NCBI GenBank assembly: GCA_964397625.1
Contig: CAYNJT010000006.1
Coordinates: 24,676 to 88,675, forward strand
DNA length: 64,000 nucleotides
Source of the DNA: Leptolinea sp964397625
GTDB lineage: Bacteria; Chloroflexota; Anaerolineae; Anaerolineales; Anaerolineaceae
Direction: 5' to 3'
Shown: positions 27,849 to 37,254 of the stretch, one piece after another
How the letters are laid out: each line of letters starts with the position of its first letter
How positions within the stretch are numbered: the stretch's first letter is position 1
Program-made: the position numbers and the translations under genes
Notes under the pieces: model-generated
Seen by the model: the letters and a program-made list of their open reading frames with translations, nothing else
Database searches by the model: none
Told to the model about the DNA's origin: nothing

Positions 27849-29093
27849 ATGAAGAACCTTCTTGCCATTTCCTGGTGTATGCCCCCCATCATCATGCCTC
27901 GTTCCATCCAGGTTTCACGTTTGCTGGCCGCCCTGGCAGAATTGGGTTGGCAGTCTGATGTGGTCTGCGTGGATCCGACATCATTCCGTCAAAAAGTCCA
28001 CACACTCGATGACGCATTAAATCGACCGGCAGGCGGAAAGGTTACCAAATACCCCGTTCCAACCCTTGAAGATTGGATCCTTGTACGAGGGCTGATCCGC
28101 CTGTTCCCTTCCCTGGCTATGATGCCGGATGGCAAGTGGATCTGGAAGAACGCGGCTTTTCGAAAATGTGAATCGCTGGTTTCCACACACAAGTATGACG
28201 CGATGGTCAGTTTCGCGCAGCCCTGGACAGACCATCTCGTAGGGCTGCAGGTCAAAGAAATCACCAGCCTGCCGTGGATCGCCCACTTCAGCGACCCATG
28301 GGTAAATAATCCCTATGTTAACAGTTCTTCCGGTGTCAAACAGAAATTACGCGCCATGGAACGCGCGGTGATTGAACACGCCGACGCGGTTGTCTTTGTG
28401 TCACAGCAGACCGCCGACCTTACCATGCAGGTTTACCCGGAAGAATGGAAACGAAAAGTGCTGGTCATTCCCCACGGTTATGAGACAGAAGTTGCTTCGG
28501 CAGATAATCCAGATCAAACTGGTCTTTCTCCGGTTGAATTCGTCTATACGGGCAATTTTTACGGCCGCCGTACGCCTCGTACGTTGTTGGAAGCTGCCAG
28601 CCGGTTGAACGCTGATCCACGATACTCTGACCGATTCAGGTTACGTTTTATAGGGCCCGGTCAATCTGAGGGTGTCGAATTAAGCAGACAGCTCCATCTG
28701 GAGAATATTGTCCGCTTCGAAGGGACTGTAACCTATGTCCACAGCCAGGATTTCTGCAGGAAGGCGGATGTTCTGCTGGTCATTGATTCGCCATCTGAAA
28801 CACCCAGTGTGTTTCTTCCAAGCAAACTCATTGATTACCTTGCTTTCCGCAAACCCATACTGGGCATCACTCCATTGCAGGGCTGCTCCGCCGATCTCAT
28901 CCGCGAGTTGGGCTGCCCGGTGGTCGATCCAATGGATATTGCGGGAATTGCAGATAGACTGGCAAGCTTTATTGAAGCAAAACAGAAGGGATCATCCATC
29001 CTGCCTGTACAGTTTGAAACTGTTGCCAGCCGATACCACATCAAGAACGCCGCTGGGAAGATGAACGATCTTTTGAATTCCCTGCTCGACTGA
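27849..29093 (+). CDS. GT4-like glycosyltransferase
   Basis: A 414-residue GT-B protein. It opens ISWCMPPIIMPRSIQVSRL and has IAHFSDPWVNNPYV, VVFVSQQTADLTMQ, FVYTGNFYGRRTPRTL, and VFLPSKLIDYLAFRKPILG in the donor site (a variant of the EX7E region, with Lys/Asp). It ends the plus-strand island; the next gene comes from the other strand, its stop only 7 nt away, and I see no hairpin terminator between them. Confidence 0.87.
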   Translation: MKNLLAISWCMPPIIMPRSIQVSRLLAALAELGWQSDVVCVDPTSFRQKVHTLDDALNRPAGGKVTKYPVPTLEDWILVRGLIRLFPSLAMMPDGKWIWKNAAFRKCESLVSTHKYDAMVSFAQPWTDHLVGLQVKEITSLPWIAHFSDPWVNNPYVNSSSGVKQKLRAMERAVIEHADAVVFVSQQTADLTMQVYPEEWKRKVLVIPHGYETEVASADNPDQTGLSPVEFVYTGNFYGRRTPRTLLEAASRLNADPRYSDRFRLRFIGPGQSEGVELSRQLHLENIVRFEGTVTYVHSQDFCRKADVLLVIDSPSETPSVFLPSKLIDYLAFRKPILGITPLQGCSADLIRELGCPVVDPMDIAGIADRLASFIEAKQKGSSILPVQFETVASRYHIKNAAGKMNDLLNSLLD

Positions 29094-29100
29094 TGGCTGT

Positions 29101-31155
29101 TTAAGGGCACGCCAATTCAGATTTCACACGTTCAACCCAGGGCTGCGCCGCGGTTTGATCCTGACCAACAGATGATTCCAATCGTTTCCAACCTGCGCAG
29201 AGCGATTTACCCATGTTCTCAGTAAGCTCGTTAGCCTTGATTGTTAATTGATAAGCGCCTTCCCAATCTCCGCTATGTGCCAACCCGTCTATAAAGGGTT
29301 CGTATTCCATGCCCACGGCCGGGGTCAGGTTCTTTTCTGACGCGCTTCTATTCAGATTGACAATTTCCTCCCACTGATTGAACTGACGTGCCAGATCAGC
29401 CTTCTCATAATAATAGCACCAACCGTGTTCCGGTTCTGGGCCAAAAATATCCTGCGGGGAAACCCGGGGATCGGAGTTCTCAGGCAAAATTTGTTCAAGG
29501 TTGGAAATTTGCGCGAGTTTGGCTTCCGCGGAAGTGATCAGCGGCGAGAATTCATCCTGCGGTCGAAGGATGCGCATACAGGCCTGGCCGGCTTTAAAAT
29601 GCGGGACAATTCCGTTGGAGGTGGACCCTGTAAATTTAATATTTCGAATGGAGTATTTTACGGGCAGCCCGGGTAAAAAATCAGGAATATCGTTGCCATA
29701 CGCGCGCATGGAACTGAAAAACCAGAATGGAATGTTGTCTGATGTTAATTCAGGCGCGTATATGGCATTCATGGCATAACTGACCGAATAATCGGCGATC
29801 AACCCGAAGGGCATTTTTGTGCCGAACAACGCTGTGCCGGGTTTCATATCTGGCACACGCCAGTAAAACTGCCAGTAATAATCCCGCTGGATGTCCCAGT
29901 TCAGCCGGTAACGGTTAATCGTGCGGATCTGTGTGGAAATGGACAAGGCCAGCATCAGTCCAAGCAGCACTGATTTTTGAAGCCGGCGGTATCCCAACAG
30001 GCTGGTCAGTGTGACCAGAATGATTACAACGCCCAGCATCGGCCCCAGGGAAAATCGGTCAGACCACTGCCCCACAATCACCTGCCGGTCTGTGATCCAA
30101 ACAGGCAATCCCCCGGCCAACAAGACCGCGCCGCCCAGAATTAACCACTCTCCGGCAAACCCACGGTCTACACTACTTTCGTCCTTCCCTTCACCCGCCA
30201 TGACAAATCCGGCGGCCATGGCTGCCAGCCCACCCAACAGCCAGCCAAACCAGGTAGCTTTGGAAGCCAGGTCAATTTCATCCGCTTCAATGGTATTCGT
30301 CCAGATAAAGATCAACAGGTACAGGCAATCCTTCAGAACATTCTGGGTAAGGTGCAACAGCATACCGAAGGGGTCTTTCTTCAGAGCGGCCAGATTGACC
30401 ACTCCATTTGGGTCATCCGTTCCCGGAATGGGTTGGAAAATGAAGAACCGCCAGGCGATAAACCCGATCAATGGAATGATGTAGGGCAGCCAGAATTGGA
30501 TTACTTTCTCGAAACGGTTTCTACAACCCGGGATCTCTTCATGAAGCAGTGCCCATAACAAAAATGGCCTGACGATCTCCAGTCCGACAAAATACTCAAT
30601 GGTCATCATTTGGCCGAACGAGGCGATGGCAGCCAGCAAGGTCAGCGGCAGATAAAACCGGCGGCGGCGATAGGCAAGCACAGTTAAAACCAATGACAAG
30701 CTGTACAACACCAAAGCGGCGAAATGACGGCTGTAGGTCACCGCGACAGTCTGTTGGAAGAATCCGGGAAAAACCGCGAGAAGCAGCATCAGCCAGCCGA
30801 TCTCATAACGATGTTTTGGCCAGGCCTGACAGAAGGCCCACCAGAGTCCCAGCAGCGACAGGTAACGCAGCGACAGGTTGAAAATCTGCCATTTTACCGG
30901 ATCGTCGCCGAACAGCGGAAAGAACATCAGGTAAACCCAGATGGTTGTCGGTCGGTCATACAGGAAGTACTTGAGAAATTCAACCGGTGACTTTAGTTTG
31001 AAAAGAAAGACATCTTCCCAATCATCCCAGTAAAAACCCAGGTTCCTGATCTGCAAGCCGTAAGTAAAGATCAGCACAACTGCCAGTAAAAGCGGGAATA
31101 CCCATGGTTTATGAAGATAATTCTTAATCCGATTCAATACGGGACGCGCATTCAT
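29101..31155 (-). CDS. Large polytopic membrane protein, tandem paralogue 1 (YWDDWE type)
   Basis: A 684-residue protein with about 10-12 membrane spans. After the first span comes GFYWDDWEDVFLFKLKS, then YDRPTTIWVYLMFF and TYSRHFAALVLYSL. The acidic WDDWE loop resembles the catalytic loop of GT-C transferases. The soluble C-terminus (about residues 500-684) is helical, TPR-like, with Cys residues in GQACMRIL, GWCYYYEKADLARQ and SLCAGW. ATG 31155 has AGGAGG 7 nt upstream and overlaps the upstream paralogue's stop as ATGA. A longer start would lie in that gene. Function is inferred; it could be a transferase or polymerase. Confidence 0.78.
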   Translation of the reverse strand: MNARPVLNRIKNYLHKPWVFPLLLAVVLIFTYGLQIRNLGFYWDDWEDVFLFKLKSPVEFLKYFLYDRPTTIWVYLMFFPLFGDDPVKWQIFNLSLRYLSLLGLWWAFCQAWPKHRYEIGWLMLLLAVFPGFFQQTVAVTYSRHFAALVLYSLSLVLTVLAYRRRRFYLPLTLLAAIASFGQMMTIEYFVGLEIVRPFLLWALLHEEIPGCRNRFEKVIQFWLPYIIPLIGFIAWRFFIFQPIPGTDDPNGVVNLAALKKDPFGMLLHLTQNVLKDCLYLLIFIWTNTIEADEIDLASKATWFGWLLGGLAAMAAGFVMAGEGKDESSVDRGFAGEWLILGGAVLLAGGLPVWITDRQVIVGQWSDRFSLGPMLGVVIILVTLTSLLGYRRLQKSVLLGLMLALSISTQIRTINRYRLNWDIQRDYYWQFYWRVPDMKPGTALFGTKMPFGLIADYSVSYAMNAIYAPELTSDNIPFWFFSSMRAYGNDIPDFLPGLPVKYSIRNIKFTGSTSNGIVPHFKAGQACMRILRPQDEFSPLITSAEAKLAQISNLEQILPENSDPRVSPQDIFGPEPEHGWCYYYEKADLARQFNQWEEIVNLNRSASEKNLTPAVGMEYEPFIDGLAHSGDWEGAYQLTIKANELTENMGKSLCAGWKRLESSVGQDQTAAQPWVERVKSELACP

Positions 31156-33224
31156 GGCTGCGCCTCCTGACCAGAGGGCATATCGCATTGCAACGCTGAC
31201 CTGGCTTTGAAGAGGTCATCTTGCTTTTCTGTAAGCAAGTCCTGCTTGGATTTCCACAGGGAACACAAGTAAGAAGTCTGTTCTTTATCCATCTGCTGAG
31301 CCTGCAACGACGCCTGCAGGGCTTTCTCTATCTGGGCAGTGTGTAAATAAGCCAGAATCACCGGGGTGTATTCCAGCGGGTTTCTTGGGTTTAACTTATT
31401 GGCGGATGCCTCATCCGCCAACCGGGCAGCTTCCGGCCAGTTTTGTTCCTGGCGGGCAATTTCCATCTTTTGGAAGGTATAGCACCAACCATGGGCTGGT
31501 TCCTGTCCAAAGACTGATACCGGTGGTGTTGCGGCTTTTTCCGCATGGGTGTTGATCAATTCAGGCTTCGATAACTTGTAGAGCATGGCTTCATCATTAG
31601 CCAATTTAGGCTGCAACAGGTCCTCTTCCGTAATGACCCGAAGGCAGCCTGTTCCATAGGAATAGTCTGTCACCAATAACTGGTCGGTGCTGCCTTTAAA
31701 GTGCGCCGTCAAGTAGCGGTAATCGAAGGTGTATCCGGGTTTGAATTTGGGGATCAGATCGCCCTGCATGCCGCCGGCGCGGAAGAACCACAACGGGGCT
31801 TCAAAGGACTTACCGCCCTGGTCGTATATGGCGTTGAGGGCAAACCCGACGTGCAGGTCGTTTACCAGAGCAAACGGCATGGCCGGACCGACAATTGCCG
31901 TCCCGGGCTTGATAGCCGGGGCGCGCCAGGCAAGCTGCCAGTAGAAATCATTCTGGTGGTCCCAACTCAGTCGGTATTTGTTGACCGTCTGCATCTGGGC
32001 TGAGAGAGCGAAGCCAAATACCAAACCAAGCAAAATCGATTGTTGCAAGCGGCGTCGCGAAAACCAGTGCACCAGTCCTACCAGCAAAAGCACGGCGCCA
32101 AACATTGGCCCCAACGCAAAGCGATCCGCCCAGGGGCCGCCAATGGATTGCCTTCCCGTGATCCAGACTGGAATTCCTCCAGCCAAAACTCCGATCAGAC
32201 CGATCAGAATGGCATCCCGACCGAAGTGATCTCTTTCAACACCTTCCGCGTCTTCCGCATTATCCTTTTTTTCATTCGCAGAATACTGATACAAAATCCA
32301 GGCGGTGGCAAAGGTGATCAGCGCTGCCACCCCCCAGGATAACCAGTTCGCCTTGGCACGCAACTCGAAAGCGGATGGCGATAAAGGAGCCAACCAGTTA
32401 TCCAAGTTCAGGTGGACAAGATCCTGGACAATCAGATTGGCGAATTTGATTGATTCGGCAAGTGGATTGGTGGAAAGACGCTCAAATAATACCGGCGCGT
32501 TGGCTTCCGGATTGGGCGATACCAATGGATACCAGATAAACCTATAGCCGGCAAAAATTAGGATCACTATAAGATACGGGATCCATTGGATAAGCCATGT
32601 ATTAAGACGGGATTTCCATAAAAGCGACTTCCGACCCAGGTAAATCCACAGGAAGATAACACGCAATACTTCCAGGCCGAAAAAATATTCCAGAGTGATC
32701 AGTTGCAGTAAAGACGCGGACGCGCCGATCAGTGTGAACAGCCACCAATGGCGGGGATGATCTGTCGCTTTGAGGTTGAATCCCAGCGATAACGCGAATA
32801 GGGCGATACAGGCGAAATGGCGGGCGTACGTGACGGCCACGGAATGCTGAGTGAATGCCGGATAAACCGCCAGAAGAAGGCAGACCCACCCAATCTCAAA
32901 AGACCGTTTCGGCCATATCAATCGCAATGCCCACCAGAATCCCACCAACCCTGCCCATCGCAGCCCGATATTCAGGGTTTGCCAGGCGACCGGGTTCATC
33001 CCCAGTAAAGGTTCCAGTACTATATAGATCCAGGCGGTCAATGGCCGGGCATACAGAAAATAATCCCAGTAAGCTCTGGGATTACGGAAATGATCAAGGT
33101 AGATGATCTCCCAATCATCCCAATACAGTCCCATTTTAGAAAGTTGGTAACCATACGTTACGCAAACAACAATCAAAAAGGTAAATGGCAGCAGCCAACG
33201 TGAATTCTTAATTATCGATTTCAT
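31152..33224 (-). CDS. Large polytopic membrane protein, tandem paralogue 2 (YWDDWE type)
   Basis: A 690-residue relative of the gene just downstream: LYWDDWEIIYLDHFRN, ARPLTAWIYIVLEPLLG, TYARHFACIALFAL, and in the C-terminal part GCLRVITEEDL, GWCYTFQKMEIARQ and YLCSLW, each matched in the other copy. The two arose by tandem duplication. Between the halves lies a charged cytoplasmic or outer loop (NEKKDNAEDAEGVERDH). A promoter at 33239-33266 feeds the pair. Function is inferred as GT-C-like. Confidence 0.78.
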   Translation of the reverse strand: MKSIIKNSRWLLPFTFLIVVCVTYGYQLSKMGLYWDDWEIIYLDHFRNPRAYWDYFLYARPLTAWIYIVLEPLLGMNPVAWQTLNIGLRWAGLVGFWWALRLIWPKRSFEIGWVCLLLAVYPAFTQHSVAVTYARHFACIALFALSLGFNLKATDHPRHWWLFTLIGASASLLQLITLEYFFGLEVLRVIFLWIYLGRKSLLWKSRLNTWLIQWIPYLIVILIFAGYRFIWYPLVSPNPEANAPVLFERLSTNPLAESIKFANLIVQDLVHLNLDNWLAPLSPSAFELRAKANWLSWGVAALITFATAWILYQYSANEKKDNAEDAEGVERDHFGRDAILIGLIGVLAGGIPVWITGRQSIGGPWADRFALGPMFGAVLLLVGLVHWFSRRRLQQSILLGLVFGFALSAQMQTVNKYRLSWDHQNDFYWQLAWRAPAIKPGTAIVGPAMPFALVNDLHVGFALNAIYDQGGKSFEAPLWFFRAGGMQGDLIPKFKPGYTFDYRYLTAHFKGSTDQLLVTDYSYGTGCLRVITEEDLLQPKLANDEAMLYKLSKPELINTHAEKAATPPVSVFGQEPAHGWCYTFQKMEIARQEQNWPEAARLADEASANKLNPRNPLEYTPVILAYLHTAQIEKALQASLQAQQMDKEQTSYLCSLWKSKQDLLTEKQDDLFKARSALQCDMPSGQEAQP

Positions 33225-33238
33225 AATTATGAAGCATT

Positions 33239-33266
33239 ATTATACTTGTTTCAGATACTCAAACAA
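33239..33266 (-). promoter_or_regulatory. Promoter of the tandem paralogue pair
   Basis: On the minus strand TTGTTT, 16 nt, then perfect TATAAT. The transcript would start about 10 nt before ATG 33224. Confidence 0.5.
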
Positions 33267-33268
33267 TC

Positions 33269-33297
33269 TGGGCAATATTTTTAATGTCGATTATGCT
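33269..33297 (+). promoter_or_regulatory. Possible divergent promoter for the 33372 gene
   Basis: TGGGCA, 17 nt, TATGCT on the plus strand, back to back with the minus-strand promoter. Both boxes are only partial matches. Confidence 0.27.
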
Positions 33298-33371
33298 TTA
33301 ATGAAAGTCTGCGGTGCTGGTTTGTCAAATCAGACACACTGTGGATTTTCAAAATTCCGGGTTTAAAGATA

Positions 33372-35261
33372 ATGACCGATTCTCTCAAAAAAAACCTTTT
33401 TAAAGACCATATGTTGTTTCGAAACATAATCATTGCGTTTTCTGCTGTGGCGGGGTTTTTTTCTGGATTTTTGCTCCCTCTGCGTTTCACAGTTTACCTT
33501 CGATATAACTTCGCAATTACATTCATAATTGTCTTTCTTGTTCTTTGGATTGTCTGGAAATTTCCTGAACCACTGAACCATATTTTTAGTGTATTTGTAA
33601 CCATGGTTTTATTTTCAGGTGTCTTGGCATCTCTATGGCGCATCGGAGCAAATGGGATTTATGAAGTTTTTGGGTTGCTTCCCTGGTTTGACGCACAAGG
33701 GTATTATTCGGACGCGTTGCGCCTCCTGGACGGGGATACCTTTGTGAAAATAGCAGCCCGACGGCCTTTTTTTTCCAGCTTTCTGGCAACACTCTTATGG
33801 ATAACTCAACGTAACCTGAGGCTTTCACTGGCCATTGTGGCTGGATTGATAGGTTTAACCACATGGCTCTTTTCCAGGGCCATCCATAATATTGAAAAGT
33901 CCGCCATTCTTCCTGCGATCATATCTTGTGGATTATTCTTTTTTTCCCGATGGTTTGCAGGTGATGTGTTGACCGAAAATTTAGGGCTTATCTTTGGACT
34001 GATAGGAACATCATGGTTGGTTTTATCGGCTACCAATCAACGATTGATTTCTGCTTTGGTTGGTTTATTCTTCTTTTCCCTGGCCATGCTGGCAAGACCG
34101 GGAGCAGTTCTCTCAATTCCGCTGCTTATTCTTTGGACAGGATTTTCAGGTAGTTTCAAAAAAACCACATGGCAAAGGATTCTTCTATCCACATTTGTTG
34201 TTTTTCTCGCCATAATAATTAACGGATTAATGACATCATTTATAACCTCCGGCCCAAAGAATTCCTTCGCGAATTTTGCGTATTCATTTTATGGGATGGC
34301 AGATGGAGGAAAGGGGTGGCAGGAAATCATAAGAGACCATCCGGAAATAAACAATCTTTCTGATGAAGGGGAAAAGGCGAAACAAATCTACCTTTTATCA
34401 TTTGATGTTTTAAGAAATCATCCGAAAAATTTCATCCTGGCAATCCTGCAATCATACAAATCCTTCTTTTCATTAGGATACTCTTCAGCTTTCAGTTTTC
34501 TTGGAAGTTATTCGTCCTCACACTCGATCTCGATGACAGATACACCCATGGAATTTGCCACACGATTGTTGGCACTTCTTCTTTACTCCGGTTCTTTTGT
34601 ATTAGCGTTTATTAAGAGAAAAAGCAGTCGATTTAGTTTGATGGCCTGTCTAAATCTTGGGGTTTTATTAAGTCTGCCATTCGCTCCTCCATCAGATGCT
34701 GAATACTTGAGAGTTTATGCTGTATCCATTCCCGGGATGATTCTCTCTGTTGGAATGGTTTTACATTTTCTATTAAAGAAAGGCCGGATTCAGGAATCAC
34801 ATGGTATTAAGAACTCCTACGGATTACCATCCCTCAGCGTTCTGCTTTTGAGTTTGTTTATATTGGGTCCATTCTTTATCCGCATAATTGGTCAGCAGCC
34901 TACAATACCTGCTGTCGCTTGTCCGGAGAATTTGAATTCAGTTGCCGCAAGAATTTCACCCGGGTCTACCGTGAAAATTGGCGAGAATAAAGAAGATCCC
35001 TTCGCTATCCCTTATCAACGATTTTTGAAGGATTTGGATCAATTCCCTGATGCCACAATAGGTCAGAAATTGAAAACCTTACCTGAAAATACGGTGATTT
35101 CACAACAAAATAATACACTTGATGGAAATAAGTATTTTTGGCTGATTGGTCCGGAAGAAATCATGAAACCCACTATTGGACATTCAGTATTCTGTGGAAA
35201 ATGGAGTACTGATCCAAGAACCGCTTTCATTTTCTTCGCCAGCAAAGTTATTTCTAATTAG
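33372..35261 (+). CDS. GT-C-like polytopic membrane glycosyltransferase, family B paralogue
   Basis: A 629-residue protein with about 12 membrane spans. The motif loop is LPWFDAQGYYSDALRLL, then ARRPFFSSFL, then VLTENLGLIFGL and LAMLARPGAVLSIP. The outer C-terminal part has VACPENLNS, ARISPGSTVKI and FCGKWS. Each feature is matched in the minus-strand protein at 9326-11653. It lacks the long N-terminal extension of that protein. Its last 8 nt overlap the end of the convergent 35254-37248 gene. Confidence 0.78.
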   Translation: MTDSLKKNLFKDHMLFRNIIIAFSAVAGFFSGFLLPLRFTVYLRYNFAITFIIVFLVLWIVWKFPEPLNHIFSVFVTMVLFSGVLASLWRIGANGIYEVFGLLPWFDAQGYYSDALRLLDGDTFVKIAARRPFFSSFLATLLWITQRNLRLSLAIVAGLIGLTTWLFSRAIHNIEKSAILPAIISCGLFFFSRWFAGDVLTENLGLIFGLIGTSWLVLSATNQRLISALVGLFFFSLAMLARPGAVLSIPLLILWTGFSGSFKKTTWQRILLSTFVVFLAIIINGLMTSFITSGPKNSFANFAYSFYGMADGGKGWQEIIRDHPEINNLSDEGEKAKQIYLLSFDVLRNHPKNFILAILQSYKSFFSLGYSSAFSFLGSYSSSHSISMTDTPMEFATRLLALLLYSGSFVLAFIKRKSSRFSLMACLNLGVLLSLPFAPPSDAEYLRVYAVSIPGMILSVGMVLHFLLKKGRIQESHGIKNSYGLPSLSVLLLSLFILGPFFIRIIGQQPTIPAVACPENLNSVAARISPGSTVKIGENKEDPFAIPYQRFLKDLDQFPDATIGQKLKTLPENTVISQQNNTLDGNKYFWLIGPEEIMKPTIGHSVFCGKWSTDPRTAFIFFASKVISN

Positions 35262-37248
35262 GCTGTACGCACTCTTTTATATTGATCAGCTTGCGGAAAT
35301 CGTGCCGCCAGTCTTCAACTTCTTTAACGATTTTTACACAGGGATCATTAAATTTCTTCTGCGCTGGAAGCGGAATTTCATCCCAGGATTTCTGATCAAA
35401 ATAAACGTAACTGTACCCACCGGTGTTTAACGCGTAAGGGTCGGGGGACTCCAGCAACTTTTCCCATTCAGGTTTGGACTTGTACCAGGTGTATCCCGAA
35501 TTTGACCCCCGCGCGAAAATTGTTGCCGCGCGCGAAACGATTGGATCGAACACCAGCACATCCGGTTCCAGTCTATTCCAATAATCACGTTCCATTTGCA
35601 CATCAAGGTCGCTCAGAAAATAGGAATAGACCGGTTGTTGCATGGCAGGGATCTGGATTCCCGCCAACATAATACCGCCAAACATGGTAACCGCGGCAAG
35701 TCCGACAGCCGCTGATTTATGTGTGTCAGACCTGCGCCTGACATACATCCACCCAAGCGGCACACAAAAGGAAAGGCAAAGTCCGGAAAACTGATAAAGT
35801 CGGGATGTGTTTCGTACACCCGTGGAACCCGCGAACTCCACAATGATCATCAGCAGGCTGAGTACTCCTGATAATACCAGCGCGGCTTCGTACCACCGGG
35901 ATGCGCGAAGAGCTTTCCATCCAAAAACCACCAGCAGCGGAAAGACCAGCAGAGACGGCCCCAACTCAAGCAGGGCAACCAATAGCTGGTTCGGTTTGAT
36001 CAATGAGAGAATACCCAGATGGGATGACACAATTTCCGGCGGCCAGATCAACCGGAAGGCTACTGTCTGATAGGAAGCGGCTTCCGGATCCAACGCGCCA
36101 GCGGCGATATCCTTCAACGCCCCTCCCTGCAAAAAACCGATCAAACAGCCGGCTGCCAGGATTCCCACCCAGACCCACAGGCTGCGCGGCAAAACCAGTT
36201 TGCGTTTTCGGATGATTTCAACAATGATGATCACCCCGAACGCGCCGATTAGTAAAAACATTCCCGCTTCACTAATTAAAAGACTGGTGGCGAATAGAAT
36301 CACGGTTATGACTGCCCCGCGCCAGCCGCGCCAGCGATTAAATAGCAACAGTAAAAGCAGCGCAATTACGGTTCCTATCGAGCCGTTCGGGCCGTGATTC
36401 ATAACCCCCGGAGAAACAATGCCATTGGCAAAAGCAAAGGGATATCCAATTGGGCCGGCGCCCTCAATACCCCAGGTTCGGTTGATTGCCTCATAAAGCG
36501 TAGCGCCGGTTAACCTGCCTGAACCAAGCAACTCCATGCCTTTGCCCAGCCAGTTGATGGCACTTTCAGGCAAAAGGAGAATGATCCAGCGGGTACCCAT
36601 ACCGAAAGCGGCCATAAGCGCACCCATGAGCCCCCCCAGATTGCTGAACGTCAATCGCCTCACCCACAGGTAGGTCAGACAGATCATCAGTCCAAAAGAG
36701 AGCCCTCGCGCCAGATCGAGCGCGTTCCACGGGTACATACCACCCAGGCGCATGACCTGCGCGGAAAACAGCATAAGAAAGTAGTGGTATCCGTAAGATA
36801 CCTTGGGATCCAACGCGAAATGCGGAGGAAGATCTCCGGCCGCCATCATCGAAAGAGTCGGAAGATGAGCGTAATCATCATAGATAGCCAATCCGCGCGA
36901 TATGGCCGTGAAAATATACACAACCAATCCAAGACATATAAGCTGGCCCCAGGGAAATGCTATGTTGAACCAATCTGTTGCCGGACGCCCCAGGGAAAAG
37001 AGCAAGCCGATGAGGAGAGTCAGACCTGCGGCAATCCAAAATGCCGGTATTGCCGGCAGCACAAGGGATAATAGATTCGCCAGCCAGGTTTCAACCACCA
37101 GTCCAAGAGCGATACCGGTGATGATCTGTTCCCCGCGCGGAATCCGGAAGGCGAATCGCGCGATACCATAACCACCTGCCAGCCATAAAACCGACCAAAA
37201 TCCAAGGGGGGCCAGTTCCTGAAGGTTTCTAAGTATCGAACTCATCAT
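35254..37248 (-). CDS. Large polytopic membrane protein with YDDYAH loop, GT-C-like
   Basis: A 664-residue protein with around 12 or more membrane spans. The acidic loop is GLAIYDDYAHLP followed by YGYHYFLMLF. Much of the protein is aliphatic helices with short Gly-rich turns. The C-terminal part GGYSYVYFDQKSWDEI with DPCVKIV and IKECVQPN has a Cys pair. The loop suggests a GT-C or DUF2079-like type. Start ATG 37248 or 37245 is uncertain by one codon; GGGGA sits close before them. The stop overlaps the convergent gene. Confidence 0.72.
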   Translation of the reverse strand: MMSSILRNLQELAPLGFWSVLWLAGGYGIARFAFRIPRGEQIITGIALGLVVETWLANLLSLVLPAIPAFWIAAGLTLLIGLLFSLGRPATDWFNIAFPWGQLICLGLVVYIFTAISRGLAIYDDYAHLPTLSMMAAGDLPPHFALDPKVSYGYHYFLMLFSAQVMRLGGMYPWNALDLARGLSFGLMICLTYLWVRRLTFSNLGGLMGALMAAFGMGTRWIILLLPESAINWLGKGMELLGSGRLTGATLYEAINRTWGIEGAGPIGYPFAFANGIVSPGVMNHGPNGSIGTVIALLLLLLFNRWRGWRGAVITVILFATSLLISEAGMFLLIGAFGVIIIVEIIRKRKLVLPRSLWVWVGILAAGCLIGFLQGGALKDIAAGALDPEAASYQTVAFRLIWPPEIVSSHLGILSLIKPNQLLVALLELGPSLLVFPLLVVFGWKALRASRWYEAALVLSGVLSLLMIIVEFAGSTGVRNTSRLYQFSGLCLSFCVPLGWMYVRRRSDTHKSAAVGLAAVTMFGGIMLAGIQIPAMQQPVYSYFLSDLDVQMERDYWNRLEPDVLVFDPIVSRAATIFARGSNSGYTWYKSKPEWEKLLESPDPYALNTGGYSYVYFDQKSWDEIPLPAQKKFNDPCVKIVKEVEDWRHDFRKLINIKECVQPN

Positions 37249-37254
37249 TCCCCG

